From Raineyella sp964402325 (lineage in GTDB: Bacteria > Actinomycetota > Actinomycetes > Propionibacteriales > Propionibacteriaceae), in contig CAYOBI010000005.1 of the NCBI GenBank assembly GCA_964402325.1, forward strand, positions 11,485-75,484: 64,000 bases of DNA. The letters run 5' to 3'. The position numbers and the translations under genes are program-made. Positions within the stretch are counted from its first letter, which is position 1. The number at the start of each line of letters is the position of its first letter. This document shows, piece after piece, positions 1 through 9,787 of this stretch. The notes beneath the pieces were generated by a model. The model made no database searches. It worked only from the letters and a program-made list of their open reading frames with translations, and was not told the origin of the DNA.

Positions 1-908
1 GGTTTGAGCCGGTCCGCGGTGGTGGTGTCGCCAGCGAGGAGGGCGACCGCCCGCTCCGGCGTCGCGAGGATCCCCAACGCACGCGAACGACGCACATCCA
101 GACTGTCGGCGTCCCCCTGGGCGGCGAGGGTAGTGGCGAGGCGGGTCAGGGTCGCGTCGAGCTGGGCCGCCTCCGGCGCCGCGAGACGCGCCGTCACGGT
201 CCGCACACCGGCCTGGCCGGTCTCGTCACGCTGCACACGGGCATAGCGCCCGGCCCGGGAACGTTCCTCAGCCTGCGCCGCGCGGGCCGGGTCCGCAGCG
301 ACGATCTCCCCCTCCACCAATGCCTCCAACCGTGCCCAGGACAGGGTCCCGAGGGCCGGCGCGATCGCCCTGTCCACCCGCAACGCCTGGGCCCGGTCCA
401 GACCGGCCCACCGGACCGCCTGGGCGATCTTGCGGGCCTGCCACACCGCCAACCGGCCCGCCATCACCGTCTGCCACATCCGCGGGTGGCGCCACCGCAC
501 CGACAGGGCGTCGGCGACCTGCCCACGGGCGGCCTGGTGGGTCGTGTGGAGCAGGGCACCGATCTCCAACACCATGAACTCCGCCACCGGCGGGCAGCCG
601 TCCCCACCCAGATCCACCAACCCCTCCTGCCCGGCAAGGGTTGCCTGGTCGGGGGCCGGGGCAAGGGCGGCAAGGTGACCGACCAACGCGAACTGCCGCG
701 CCTCCACGCTCGCCTGCAAACTCCGCAGCGCGTCCACCTCCGTCATTGCCTCGTCGATCGTGGCGGGCAGCAGCCGCTCCGGGCTCAACGCCAACGGCGT
801 CACCACATCCAACCGTGTGGTGTCCACCGCCGCGACCGGGCCGGTATCCAACTCCCGACCCGACTCATCCGGCCCCCGATCAGGACCGTCGAACAGTTCC
901 CCCTGCAT
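1..908 (-). CDS. DUF222 (13E12 repeat) HNH endonuclease-like protein, 3' end cut by window edge
   Basis: An ATG at 908 on the minus strand opens a frame of about 302 codons with no stop before base 1, so the 3' end lies outside the window. The translation has an acidic start (MQGELFDGPDRG), then an alpha-helical region with VDALRSLQASVEARQFALVGHL and WRHPRMWQTVMAGRLAVWQARKI, typical of DUF222/13E12 proteins. These usually end in an HNH nuclease domain, which is not visible here. Many actinobacterial genomes carry several paralogues; their role is unproven and often linked to mobile DNA. The family call is firm, the nuclease activity is inference. Confidence 0.8.
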   Translation of the reverse strand, partial: MQGELFDGPDRGPDESGRELDTGPVAAVDTTRLDVVTPLALSPERLLPATIDEAMTEVDALRSLQASVEARQFALVGHLAALAPAPDQATLAGQEGLVDLGGDGCPPVAEFMVLEIGALLHTTHQAARGQVADALSVRWRHPRMWQTVMAGRLAVWQARKIAQAVRWAGLDRAQALRVDRAIAPALGTLSWARLEALVEGEIVAADPARAAQAEERSRAGRYARVQRDETGQAGVRTVTARLAAPEAAQLDATLTRLATTLAAQGDADSLDVRRSRALGILATPERAVALLAGDTTTADRLK

Positions 909-981
909 GACACCAACGCTAGAGGCAGCCTCTGACACTCGACCCAGGTGCGCCTGTCTGGTCCCGAGCGGGGTTCGGGCA

Positions 982-1004
982 GGGGGTTCGGGCCGAAGCC
1001 CCCA
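982..1004. terminator. Hairpin between the DUF222 gene and the small ORF
   Basis: GGGGGTTCGG and CCGAAGCCCCC pair with one bulged base and almost no loop. The hairpin stands next to a second one at 1014-1037. No T-run follows, so termination is inferred from position only. Confidence 0.4.
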
Positions 1005-1013
1005 AACGCAGAC

Positions 1014-1037
1014 CGGCCCGGCACAGGGGCCGGGCCG
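1014..1037 (-). terminator. Hairpin downstream of the 42-codon ORF
   Basis: A perfect 9-bp stem, CGGCCCGGC with GCCGGGCCG, around a 6-base loop. It begins 21 bases past the stop of the small minus-strand ORF at 1058-1186 and is placed like its transcription terminator. No U-tract is present, which is common in high-GC Actinomycetes. Confidence 0.5.
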
Positions 1038-1057
1038 TCAGGGCAGAACGGGTGAGA

Positions 1058-1186
1058 TCAGAGAGCGGTGCGCGAAGCCCCGCGCCAGAACGGCTGGGTG
1101 CCTTCGAGCTCCCACTGGGGGGTGAAGGAGTCGGCGCCGGTGAGGGCGAGCAGGGCGGCTTCGTTGGTGCTGGGGTCCAGGGACAT
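1058..1186 (-). CDS. Hypothetical 42-aa protein
   Basis: A short ORF of 42 codons with ATG at 1186 and TGA at 1058-1060. A good ribosome-binding site (GAGGAA, 6-7 bases upstream) and a perfect hairpin after the stop argue that it is a real gene. The product starts MSLDPSTNEAALLALTG and ends in an aromatic/basic stretch, QPFWRGASRTAL. It has no signal peptide and no membrane segment. I recognise no family. A precursor peptide is one possibility, but no maturation enzyme is seen nearby. It sits alone between a DUF222 gene and rlmB. Confidence 0.5.
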   Translation of the reverse strand: MSLDPSTNEAALLALTGADSFTPQWELEGTQPFWRGASRTAL

Positions 1187-1402
1187 GACGTGTTCCTCTG
1201 CGGTCGTTCGGGGTGGTGGCTGCAGATGACGCCGTCGTCGGTCCTGCCCTTCAACGGTAAATCAGCGCCCCGACCGGCCCAAACAGGGGCAGACGCAACG
1301 GCGCCCCGGGCTACGTGATTCTCCGCACCCGTCCCTCCTGGCATCGGGCCACAGTGGCCGCCCGGGTCACACCGGAAGCGGGTGAGGTCACACCCGACCG
1401 GC

Positions 1403-2371
1403 TCAGCCCCGGACGGCCCCCGCGCGGGCGCGGCTGATCTCGTACAGCGCGATGCTGGTGGCCACGCCGGCGTTCAGCGACTCCACCTCGCTGCTGATCG
1501 GGATCGACGCGAGGACGTCGCAGTTCTCCCGGACCAGCCGCTGCAGGCCCTCGCCCTCGGACCCGACGACCAGGAGCACCGGCCCGTCGACGCCGGGGAT
1601 CGCGGCGATGTCGGTGTCACCCTCGCCGGCCAGGCCGACCACCACGAAACCGGCCTTGGCGTAGTCCTGCAGCACCCGGTTGAGGTTCGTCGCCCGGGCC
1701 ACCGGGATCCGCGCCGCCGCCCCGGCCGACGTCTTCCAGGCCGCCGCCGTCATCCCGGCGGACCGCCGCTCCGGGATCACCACGCCCTGGGCGCCGAACG
1801 CCGCCGCCGACCGGATGATCGCGCCGAGGTTGCGCGGATCAGTGACCTGGTCGAGCGCCACCACCAGCGGGGTGCCGGGCGCCTGCAGCGCGTCGGCCAT
1901 CAGGTCGCCCGGGTGGGCGTACTCATACTCGGGCAGCTTGATCGCCAGGCCCTGGTGCGTGGCGCCGGCGGTCAGCCGGTCCAGCTCCTGCTTGGTGGTC
2001 TGCAGCATCGGGATCGAGGTCTCGGCGCACATCTTGAACACCTCGCGCACCCGGTCGTCGCGGTCGATGCCCTCGGCCACGTAGACGCTCACCACCGGGA
2101 TCCCGGCGCGCAGCGCCTCGACCACCGGATTGCGGCCGGCGACCCATTCGGCCCCGCCGCCGCGCTGGGCCTGGGGCGTACGCTTCGGCCGCGACGCCTC
2201 ACGGGCCTCGGCGAGCTGCTTGGCCCGGTGCGCCTTGTGGTAGACGCGGTCCTCCGCCCGCGGGGTCGGGCCCTTGCCCTCGAGCCCCTTGCGGGCCCGG
2301 CCGCCGGAGCCGGCGGTGTTGCCCTTGCCCTTGTGACGTACGGCGCCCTTGCGCTGCGAATTGCCTGCCAT
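1403..2371 (-). CDS. rlmB: 23S rRNA (guanosine-2'-O-)-methyltransferase RlmB
   Basis: SpoU/TrmH-family 2'-O-methyltransferase of 322 aa, expected to methylate G2251 of 23S rRNA with SAM. A basic low-complexity N-terminus (to about residue 75) precedes the substrate-binding domain (GRNPVVEALRAG). The trefoil-knot catalytic domain follows, with the family motifs DQVTDPRNLGAIIRSA, VVGSEGEGL and IPISSEVESLNAGVA. The long basic N-tail is usual for actinobacterial members. The ATG shares one base with the cysS stop (TGATG), so the two genes are translationally coupled as is common in Actinomycetes. Confidence 0.93.
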   Translation of the reverse strand: MAGNSQRKGAVRHKGKGNTAGSGGRARKGLEGKGPTPRAEDRVYHKAHRAKQLAEAREASRPKRTPQAQRGGGAEWVAGRNPVVEALRAGIPVVSVYVAEGIDRDDRVREVFKMCAETSIPMLQTTKQELDRLTAGATHQGLAIKLPEYEYAHPGDLMADALQAPGTPLVVALDQVTDPRNLGAIIRSAAAFGAQGVVIPERRSAGMTAAAWKTSAGAAARIPVARATNLNRVLQDYAKAGFVVVGLAGEGDTDIAAIPGVDGPVLLVVGSEGEGLQRLVRENCDVLASIPISSEVESLNAGVATSIALYEISRARAGAVRG

Positions 2372-3786
2372 CAGTGCTCCACGCTCCACTTCGGGCCCTG
2401 GGGGGTGTCCTCGACACGGACGCCGAGTGCGCCCAGCGAGTCGCGGATGCCGTCGGCAGCCACGTAGTCCTTGCGCGCCCGGGCCTCCTGGCGCTGGTCC
2501 AACAGGGCCTTGACGAGGCCGTCGACGACCGGTTCCAGGGCCGCGCCGGCCCCGGCGGCGTCGGCCCAGATCGGGTCCATCGGGTCGAGCCCCAGCACCC
2601 CGAGCATCGCCCGGGCCGCCGCGTACGCCTCGCGGACCGCGGCGGCGTCGCCCGCTTCGAGGGCCTGGTTGCCCACCTTGACGGTGGTGTAGATCGTCGC
2701 GACCGCCGCCGGGGTGCCGAGGTCGTCGTCCATCGCCGCGACGAACGCCGCCGGCAACTCGGCCGCGGGGTCGGTGTCGCCGACCAGGTCGCGGGCCCGG
2801 TCGAGGAAGGAGTCGATCCGCGCCAGCGACGTCGTCGCCTCTGCCAGCGAGGTGTCGGAGAACTCGATCGACGAGCGGTAGTGCGGCGCGACCAGGTAGA
2901 AGCGGACGGCGCGCGGCGGGTACTGCTTGGTCACCTCGGTGACCAGCGCACCGTTGCCGAGCGACTTCGACATCTTCTCCCCGGCCGCGGTGACCCAGGC
3001 GTTGTGCATCCAATAGCGGGCGAACGGCCGGCCGGCCGCGGTCGACTGGGCCAGCTCGTTCTCGTGGTGCGGGAAACGCAGGTCCAGCCCGCCGCCGTGG
3101 ATGTCGAACTCGTCACCGAGGTACTTGCCCGACATCGCCGAGCACTCCAGGTGCCAGCCCGGACGACCGCGTCCCCACGGGGTCGGCCAGGAGGCGGTCT
3201 CCGGCTCGCTCGAGTCACTGCGGCCCTTCCACAGGGCGAAGTCGCGCGGGTCGCGCTTGCCGCGCGGGTCGGAGTCCTCGGCCGGCTCCATGTCCGCCAC
3301 CTTCTGGCCGGACAGCGTGCCGTAGGCGGGCCAGGAGCGGACGTCGAAGTACACGTCGCCCGACCCGTCCTCGGCCACGTACGCGTGCCCCCGGTCGATC
3401 AGCAGCTGGACCAGCTCGACCATCTCCGGGATGTGGCCGGTCGCCCGCGGCTCGTACGTCGGGGGCAGGCAGCCGAGGGCCTGGTAGGCCTTGTGCAGCT
3501 CGAGCTCGAAATGGTACGCGAGCGCATACCACTCCACGCCCTGCTCGGCGGACTTGCGGAGGATCTTGTCGTCGATGTCGGTGACGTTCGCGACGATCTT
3601 CACGGCGTAGCCGGACGCGGTCAGCCAGCGACGCAGGACGTCGAAGACGACCTCCTTGCGGATGTGACCCAGGTGCGGTGCGGACTGGACGGTCAGCCCA
3701 CAGTGGTAGATCGAGACCTGCCCGGGCACGACGGGGACGAACTCCCGCGCCAGGTGGGTCATCGAGTCATAGAGCTGGAACGTCAC
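2371..3786 (-). CDS. cysS: Cysteine--tRNA ligase
   Basis: Class I aminoacyl-tRNA synthetase that charges tRNA-Cys. HLGH at residues 38-41 is the HIGH signature and EKMSKS (K271-S275) the KMSKS loop. Likely zinc ligands are the Cys of YHCGLTVQ, the Cys of HLECSAMS and the FPHHENE histidines. The CGLTVQ sequence fits actinobacterial CysS rather than the paralogue MshC. I chose GTG 3786 (MTFQLYDSMTH) because homologues begin there. A GTG at 3810 in the same frame would add 8 residues; neither has a clear ribosome-binding site. About 471 aa, normal length. It overlaps rlmB by one base. Confidence 0.93.
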   Translation of the reverse strand: MTFQLYDSMTHLAREFVPVVPGQVSIYHCGLTVQSAPHLGHIRKEVVFDVLRRWLTASGYAVKIVANVTDIDDKILRKSAEQGVEWYALAYHFELELHKAYQALGCLPPTYEPRATGHIPEMVELVQLLIDRGHAYVAEDGSGDVYFDVRSWPAYGTLSGQKVADMEPAEDSDPRGKRDPRDFALWKGRSDSSEPETASWPTPWGRGRPGWHLECSAMSGKYLGDEFDIHGGGLDLRFPHHENELAQSTAAGRPFARYWMHNAWVTAAGEKMSKSLGNGALVTEVTKQYPPRAVRFYLVAPHYRSSIEFSDTSLAEATTSLARIDSFLDRARDLVGDTDPAAELPAAFVAAMDDDLGTPAAVATIYTTVKVGNQALEAGDAAAVREAYAAARAMLGVLGLDPMDPIWADAAGAGAALEPVVDGLVKALLDQRQEARARKDYVAADGIRDSLGALGVRVEDTPQGPKWSVEH

Positions 3787-3834
3787 GGGCCCAAGACTAC
3801 CGGTGCTCACTGCCCCGGCGCGCCGACGCCGCGA

Positions 3835-4977
3835 TCAGCGCAGCAACTCCCGCAGTGCGGTGACCAGCCGGTCGACGTCGGCGTCGTCGTTGTACGGCGC
3901 CAGCCCCACCCGGACCGCGCCGGCGTCGCCGAGGCCGAGGCGCCGGGACGCCTCGACGGCGTAGAAGGAGCCGGCTGGGGCGTTCACCCCGTGGGCGGCG
4001 AGCTCGGCGTACAGCCGTGCCGACTCCATCCGGTCGGGCGAGAAGAGCAGCGTCGGGGTCCGGTGGGCGGCCCGGGAGTACACGGTCACCGGCAGTTCGG
4101 CGAGGGCCTCCTCGATCCGGGTCCGCAGCGTCAGCTCGTGCGTGTCGATCGCGGCGAAGGCCACCTCCAGTGCCGCCCGGCGGGCCGCCCCGGGGACGGG
4201 GACCGTACGGTCCGGGGTGCCCCAGGACGCCAGGAAGTCCACCGCGGCCCGGGTGCCGGCCAGCAGCTCGTAGGGCAGCGTGCCCAGTTCGAACCGCTCC
4301 GGCACCGCGTCGGAGGAGGGCAGCAGCTTGTCGGGCCGCAACGTCTCCAGCAGCCCCGGGTCGGCGGCGACCAGCACGCCGTGGTGCGGGCCNNNNNNNN
4401 NNNNNNNNNNNNNNNNNNNNNNNNNNNNNNNNNNNNNNNNNNNNNNNNNNNNNNNNNNNNNNNNNNNNNNNNNNNNNNNNNNNNNNNNNNNNAGCCGGGT
4501 GCGGTCGTCGATCGCGGCGGCGAACGCCTCCGGCGCCACCTCGGCGGTCGCCGGGTCGAGCTCGACCATCACCACCTCGGCGCCCGCCCGGGCGGCAGCG
4601 GCGTACCAGGGCCGGATGTCGGCGTCGTGGTCGAGGCTGCTGACCACGATCCGGTCACCCGGTCCCCAGCCGGCGGCCAGCGTGCGGGCGACGTCGAAGG
4701 TGAGCTGGGTGGCTGACCGGCCGAAGACGACCGTCCCCGACGGCACGCCGAGCAGGTCGGCGATCGCCGCGCGGGCGGCCAGGACGTAGGTGTCCGCGGT
4801 CCGCTCGGCCGTGGTGGTGGTGCCGCGGTTCGCGATCGGGACGAGCAGGGCCTCGGCGACAGCGGCGGCGACGACGTCGGGGGTCTGGGTGCCGCCCGGC
4901 GCGTCGAAGTGCGCGGCGGCGCCCGGCCGGGTCACGGCGGGGATGTGGCGACGGAGGGCGGCCTGGTCGAAGCTCAT
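3835..4977 (-). CDS. Cysteine desulfurase-like class V aminotransferase, interrupted by assembly gap
   Basis: PLP fold-type I protein of the class V (NifS/SufS-like) group. The N-terminal half has HFDAPGGTQTP and FGRSATQLTFDVA; the C-terminal half starts GPHHGVLVAADPGLLE and ends with the small domain. The gap at 4393-4492 removes the centre, including the expected PLP lysine just before GPHHG. In relatives the DDRTR to GPHHG interval is about 50 residues, longer than the 34 codons allowed by the N run, so the real gap is probably larger. Start ATG 4977, 11 bases after the DUF4032 stop, so likely co-transcribed. Substrate unknown. Confidence 0.8.
   Translation of the reverse strand: MSFDQAALRRHIPAVTRPGAAAHFDAPGGTQTPDVVAAAVAEALLVPIANRGTTTTAERTADTYVLAARAAIADLLGVPSGTVVFGRSATQLTFDVARTLAAGWGPGDRIVVSSLDHDADIRPWYAAAARAGAEVVMVELDPATAEVAPEAFAAAIDDRTRXXXXXXXXXXXXXXXXXXXXXXXXXXXXXXXXXXGPHHGVLVAADPGLLETLRPDKLLPSSDAVPERFELGTLPYELLAGTRAAVDFLASWGTPDRTVPVPGAARRAALEVAFAAIDTHELTLRTRIEEALAELPVTVYSRAAHRTPTLLFSPDRMESARLYAELAAHGVNAPAGSFYAVEASRRLGLGDAGAVRVGLAPYNDDADVDRLVTALRELLR
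4393..4492. other. Assembly gap of 100 N inside the aminotransferase gene
   Basis: Exactly 100 N, the conventional placeholder for a gap of unknown size. Unlike the other two gaps, the flanks do not match each other, so real sequence is missing here. Confidence 0.95.
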
Positions 4978-4988
4978 GGGGCCGATCC

Positions 4989-6368
4989 TCACCCCGCGGT
5001 GGCGCGGCGGGCGGCCTTCGCCCGGATCGCGGACATGTCCAGGTAGCCGGACGGCTCCGGCGGGGTGTCGTCCTCCGCCTCCCACGGGTCCTCCGGCATC
5101 GGCCCGTCGTCCATGTCGTCCTCGGTGACGGCCGCGATCACCTCGCGCGGCAGGTCGGCGCCGGTGGGGGCGACCGACAGTTCCTCGTCGGGCAGGTGGC
5201 TCAGCACGTCACGTACGTAGCCCTGGGTCGCCTCGAGCAGCGGGATCTCGTGCCCGGCCGACTCGGAGCGGTACCAGCGGTAGTCGAGCATCTCGTGGTA
5301 GATCTGCGCCGGCTCCAGCTTGGAGGCGTACTCGGCCGGGACGATGTGGAGCACCGGCTCGAAGCACTCGGTCAGCCACTGGTGCGCGACGACCGCCTCG
5401 TCGAGGTTCTGCTGCCCGGTGCGGGCCCGGTAGGAGTCCAGGTCGTTCAGCAGCCGGCGGGCCTGGTTCTCCTCGGTGTCCAGCCCGGTCAGCCGCATCA
5501 GCCGGCGGGCGTGGTGACCGGCGTCGACCACCTTCGGCTGGATCCGGATCGTCGACCCGTCCAGGTCGGTGGTGATGTCCAGCTCGGCGACGTCGAAGCC
5601 GAGAGCGTTGAGGCGGCGGACCCGCCCCTCGATCCGGTGCATCTCGCTGCCGTCGAACTCCTCGACGCCGGTCAGCTCGTGCCACAGCTCCCGGTAGCGG
5701 GTGACGATCGTCTCGACCAGTTGGCGCGGGTCGAGGGCGGAGTCCAGCATGCCGCCGGCCTCCAGGTCGAGGAACTCGCCGAACAAGTTGACCCGGGCCA
5801 TCTCCAGGTCGTGCTCGCGCTGCCCGTCGGAGAGGCGTTCGTGGAACTCGCCGGTTTCAGCGTCGACCAGGTGTGCGGCGAAGTCGGACGCGTCGCGGCG
5901 GAACAGCGTGTTCGACAGCGACACGTCGCCCCAGAGGAAGCCGATCAGGTGCAGCCGGGCCAGCAGCACGACCATCGCGTCGAGCAGCCGGGTGACGGTG
6001 TCGGAGCGGACGCCCTTGGAGAACAGCGTCCGGTACGGCAGCGAGAACTGCAGGTGCCGGGTGATCAGGATCGGGTCGAGCGGCTCCCCGGACCGGGCGA
6101 ACCGGCGGGTGACCACGCCGATCGGCTCGACCGCGGGCGTGCCGAGGCGCATCAGGTCGTGCAGCATGCGGTACTCGTGCATCGCCAGGTGCTCGACCAC
6201 CTCCTTGGCGGCGTACACCTCGTCGCCGACCCGGATGAACCGGACGACATGGCGGGAGATGCCTCGGGGGAGGGCCACGAGGTATTCCGCCGGCCACTCG
6301 GCCAGCGGAACACTCCACGGCAGCGGCAGCAGCCGCGCGTCGGGGTGAGCGGCGAGGAATCGAGGCAC
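4989..6368 (-). CDS. DUF4032 domain-containing protein
   Basis: A 459-aa soluble protein with GTG start at 6368. The N-terminal half is kinase-like: VYAAKEVVEHLAMHEYRMLHDL resembles a beta3-Lys/alphaC segment, and LIGFLWGDVSLSNTLFRRD a catalytic loop as in lipopolysaccharide kinases, with VDAETGE as a DFG-like metal site. The C-terminal half is the DUF4032 region; the tail is acidic. The function is unknown and a phosphotransferase role is inference. It follows the sugar-ABC ATPase on the same strand (stop 6445, start 6368), an arrangement I know from other Actinomycetes. Confidence 0.8.
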   Translation of the reverse strand: MPRFLAAHPDARLLPLPWSVPLAEWPAEYLVALPRGISRHVVRFIRVGDEVYAAKEVVEHLAMHEYRMLHDLMRLGTPAVEPIGVVTRRFARSGEPLDPILITRHLQFSLPYRTLFSKGVRSDTVTRLLDAMVVLLARLHLIGFLWGDVSLSNTLFRRDASDFAAHLVDAETGEFHERLSDGQREHDLEMARVNLFGEFLDLEAGGMLDSALDPRQLVETIVTRYRELWHELTGVEEFDGSEMHRIEGRVRRLNALGFDVAELDITTDLDGSTIRIQPKVVDAGHHARRLMRLTGLDTEENQARRLLNDLDSYRARTGQQNLDEAVVAHQWLTECFEPVLHIVPAEYASKLEPAQIYHEMLDYRWYRSESAGHEIPLLEATQGYVRDVLSHLPDEELSVAPTGADLPREVIAAVTEDDMDDGPMPEDPWEAEDDTPPEPSGYLDMSAIRAKAARRATAG

Positions 6369-6444
6369 GATGCCCAGTCTTCCAGATCGTCCAAGCCCCG
6401 GCGCGCGGGCCGTGCCGGCTGTGCCCGGCGGGCCGGGCGCGCGG

Positions 6445-7542
<1,098 letters not shown>

Positions 7543-7611
7543 GATGAAGTTTGTCCTTTCCACGGGCAGGTACGTGCCCGACGGTCCTTGGTGGAATGGA
7601 AGAACTATAGG

Positions 7612-8421
7612 TCAGGCCAGCACCACCGGGTCGAGAGGGTCCTCCTCGGCGGGTTCGTCGACCTCGGCCCGGACCTCGTAGTGGTCCAGCTGCAGGGCCG
7701 CGCCGTAGCTGGACAGGAACGCGGCGTCGGCGGCGTCCCGTCCGGTGGCGATCCGCACCATCGTCCGCCGCGGCGCCAGCCTGCTTGCGTCGAGCACCCG
7801 CCAGTGCCCGTCGACGTAGGCCTCCGCCACCGCGTGGAACTCCATCGGCGCCAGCCCGGGCGCCCACACCGCCACGAACCGGGCCGGGGTGTTGCGGGCC
7901 CGCAACATGCTGATCACCAGGTGCGCGTGGTCCCGGCAGACCCCCCGGCCGGACTCCAGCACGTCGAGCGCGGAGTGCGAGGGGCCGGTCGAGCCGGGCA
8001 CGTACGCCAGGCGCGCGTGTACCCAGTCGGTGACCGCCTCGGTCAGCACCTCCCCGGTGAGGCCGCCGAACTCGCGCGCGGCCAGCCGGCCCAGCCGGTC
8101 GCTCTCGCAGTAGCGGCTGGGCCGCAGGTAGATCGGCAGCTCGACCGGGTCGTCCGCCGGTGGCGGTGCCTCGCCGTCCCGCACGGCGTCGTACGTCAGC
8201 GTGAACGGCACCGGGTGCGGGGTGCCCGGCTCGGTGCCGAACCGGTGCAGCCGGGTGCCGTGCGGCCCGACCGCCTGGGACAGGTCGGCCGGTTGCCCGT
8301 CCAGGGTCACCGACAGTGACTCCTGGCTGGGGGCGTACGTGGCAGCGGCGGACACGATCGCGTAGACGGTCTGGGGGCCGGCGAGGACGCCGGAGAGAGT
8401 GGTGTGGAGGGTGCGCCGCAT
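7612..8421 (-). CDS. Transglutaminase-like family protein
   Basis: A 269-aa transglutaminase/cysteine peptidase-fold protein. The N-terminal domain is beta-rich. The core has the catalytic triad: Cys162 in GRGVCRDHAHL, His196 in MEFHAVAEAY and Asp in WRVLDASRLAP. Such proteins may act as peptidases or amide transferases; the substrate is unknown. There is no signal peptide, so it is cytoplasmic. Start ATG 8421 with no clear ribosome-binding site. It is divergent from the DedA-like gene, with about 95 bases between the starts. Confidence 0.82.
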   Translation of the reverse strand: MRRTLHTTLSGVLAGPQTVYAIVSAAATYAPSQESLSVTLDGQPADLSQAVGPHGTRLHRFGTEPGTPHPVPFTLTYDAVRDGEAPPPADDPVELPIYLRPSRYCESDRLGRLAAREFGGLTGEVLTEAVTDWVHARLAYVPGSTGPSHSALDVLESGRGVCRDHAHLVISMLRARNTPARFVAVWAPGLAPMEFHAVAEAYVDGHWRVLDASRLAPRRTMVRIATGRDAADAAFLSSYGAALQLDHYEVRAEVDEPAEEDPLDPVVLA

Positions 8422-8515
8422 GGCGTGTTCTTACTCGTGCCGACCGTCGCTTGTCGACTCGACGGCGTGGCGGCCCGGCCACGTATCATCCGAGCAGCCT
8501 TCCGAAGGAGCGCCG

Positions 8516-9244
8516 ATGAGAAGCCCAGACGCCGGATCCCCCGCCGCGGCGGGGGAGGACCGCCCATGGTGGGACGACCCGTCCCTGCCGTGGGGCCACG
8601 AACCGACCCGGCGCGACATCGTCTGCTGGAGCGGGATCGGGCTGGTCGGCATCTACTCCCTGGTGATGCTGCCGCTGCGCCCGGTGCTGCTCGGCTACAC
8701 GCCGTACGTGCTGGCTGCGGTGTCCGGCTCGCGGACCGCGGTGGTGATGATCGGGGCGCTGTCGGCCACCGGCGACCACTGGTGGTGGCTCGGCTGGCTG
8801 ATGGCGACACTCAGCATCCTGAAGTTCGACTGGGTCTACTTCTGGGCCGGCAAGCTGTGGGGCCGCGGCCTGCTGGAGGTGATGACCGGCACCTCGGAAC
8901 GGGCCCGGAAGCGCAACGAACGGGCGGAGAAATTCGCCCTGCGCTGGTCGGTGCCGGCGGTGCTGGCCACCTACCTGCCGATCCCGCTACCCGGCGCGAT
9001 CATCTACGCCACCGTCGGCGCGGCCGGGATGACCTGGCGACGCTTCCTCGTCGTCGACGTGGCCGGTGCGGCCGTGCTGCAGGCGCTCTACCTCTACCTC
9101 GGCCACGCGATCGGCGAGCCGGCCGTGCACGTCGTCCAGGTGTATGCGAAGTACAGCATCTGGCTGTCGCTGGTGCTGCTGGCCGTGGTCGTCGGCGGGA
9201 TGCTGCTGGGTGACCGCCGGCGCAAGGGCTCCCGGGCGGCCTGA
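8516..9244 (+). CDS. DedA/VTT-domain-like membrane protein
   Basis: A 242-aa polytopic membrane protein. Hydrophobic segments lie near residues 38-58, 62-80, 90-112, 145-175 and 210-232. The central part, WSVPAVLATYLPIPLPGAIIYATVGAAGM, resembles the re-entrant loop region of DedA/VTT proteins, which act in lipid transport and membrane homeostasis. The 37-residue N-tail is cytoplasmic and rich in Pro, Asp and Trp. ATG 8516 follows a strong GAAGGAG ribosome-binding site at 8504-8510. The family call rests on the loop motif and topology; the substrate is unknown. Confidence 0.65.
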   Translation: MRSPDAGSPAAAGEDRPWWDDPSLPWGHEPTRRDIVCWSGIGLVGIYSLVMLPLRPVLLGYTPYVLAAVSGSRTAVVMIGALSATGDHWWWLGWLMATLSILKFDWVYFWAGKLWGRGLLEVMTGTSERARKRNERAEKFALRWSVPAVLATYLPIPLPGAIIYATVGAAGMTWRRFLVVDVAGAAVLQALYLYLGHAIGEPAVHVVQVYAKYSIWLSLVLLAVVVGGMLLGDRRRKGSRAA

Positions 9245-9256
9245 AGCCGGGCCGGG

Positions 9257-9787
9257 TCAGCCGCGGAGCTCGATCAGCGCCTGCTCGAAGACCCGGAACG
9301 TGTACTCGTCATGCAGCACGAACATCGCCTCGGCGACCTGGGTGGGGGTGGTCGAGACCGTCGTGATGGCGATCCGGGCCGCGTCGGCCACCGGCCAGCC
9401 GTACGCCCCGGCGGAGATGGCGGGGAAGACGATCGTCGTCACCGCCAGCTCGTCGGCGACCCGCAGGCACTCCCGGTAGGACGACATCAGCAGGTGGGTG
9501 CGGTCCTCGTTCGGGGTCCACATCGGGCCGACCGTGTGGATGACCCACTGGGCGTCGAGCCGGCCGGCGGTGGTGGCCACCGCCTGACCGGGCGGTAGCC
9601 CGTCGGGCAGGCTGGTCGCCCGCAACAGCCGGCACGCCTCGAGAAGCTCGGATCCGCCGGCCCGGTGGATCGCACCGTCGACGCCGCCCCCGCCGAGCAG
9701 GCTGGAGTTCGCCGCGTTGACGATGGCGTCGGCGCGCTGTTCCGTGATGTCCCCGATCGCCAGGGTGACGGACGCGTGGTTGCTCAT
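9257..9787 (-). CDS. Macrodomain protein (O-acetyl-ADP-ribose deacetylase type)
   Basis: A 176-aa stand-alone macrodomain that binds ADP-ribose and probably hydrolyses O-acetyl-ADP-ribose or removes ADP-ribose from proteins. Motifs are GDITEQRADAIVNAANSSLLGGGGVDGAIH (YmdB-type catalytic loop with conserved Asn and Asp) and FPAISAGAYGWP (phosphate-binding loop). Its ATG overlaps the stop of the upstream gene by ATGA, so the pair is translationally coupled. Confidence 0.9.
   Translation of the reverse strand: MSNHASVTLAIGDITEQRADAIVNAANSSLLGGGGVDGAIHRAGGSELLEACRLLRATSLPDGLPPGQAVATTAGRLDAQWVIHTVGPMWTPNEDRTHLLMSSYRECLRVADELAVTTIVFPAISAGAYGWPVADAARIAITTVSTTPTQVAEAMFVLHDEYTFRVFEQALIELRG

Noticed and set aside
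2374..4716. 780-codon plus-strand ORF across cysS and the aminotransferase
   Set aside because: Antisense shadow that also reads through the N gap; no motifs.
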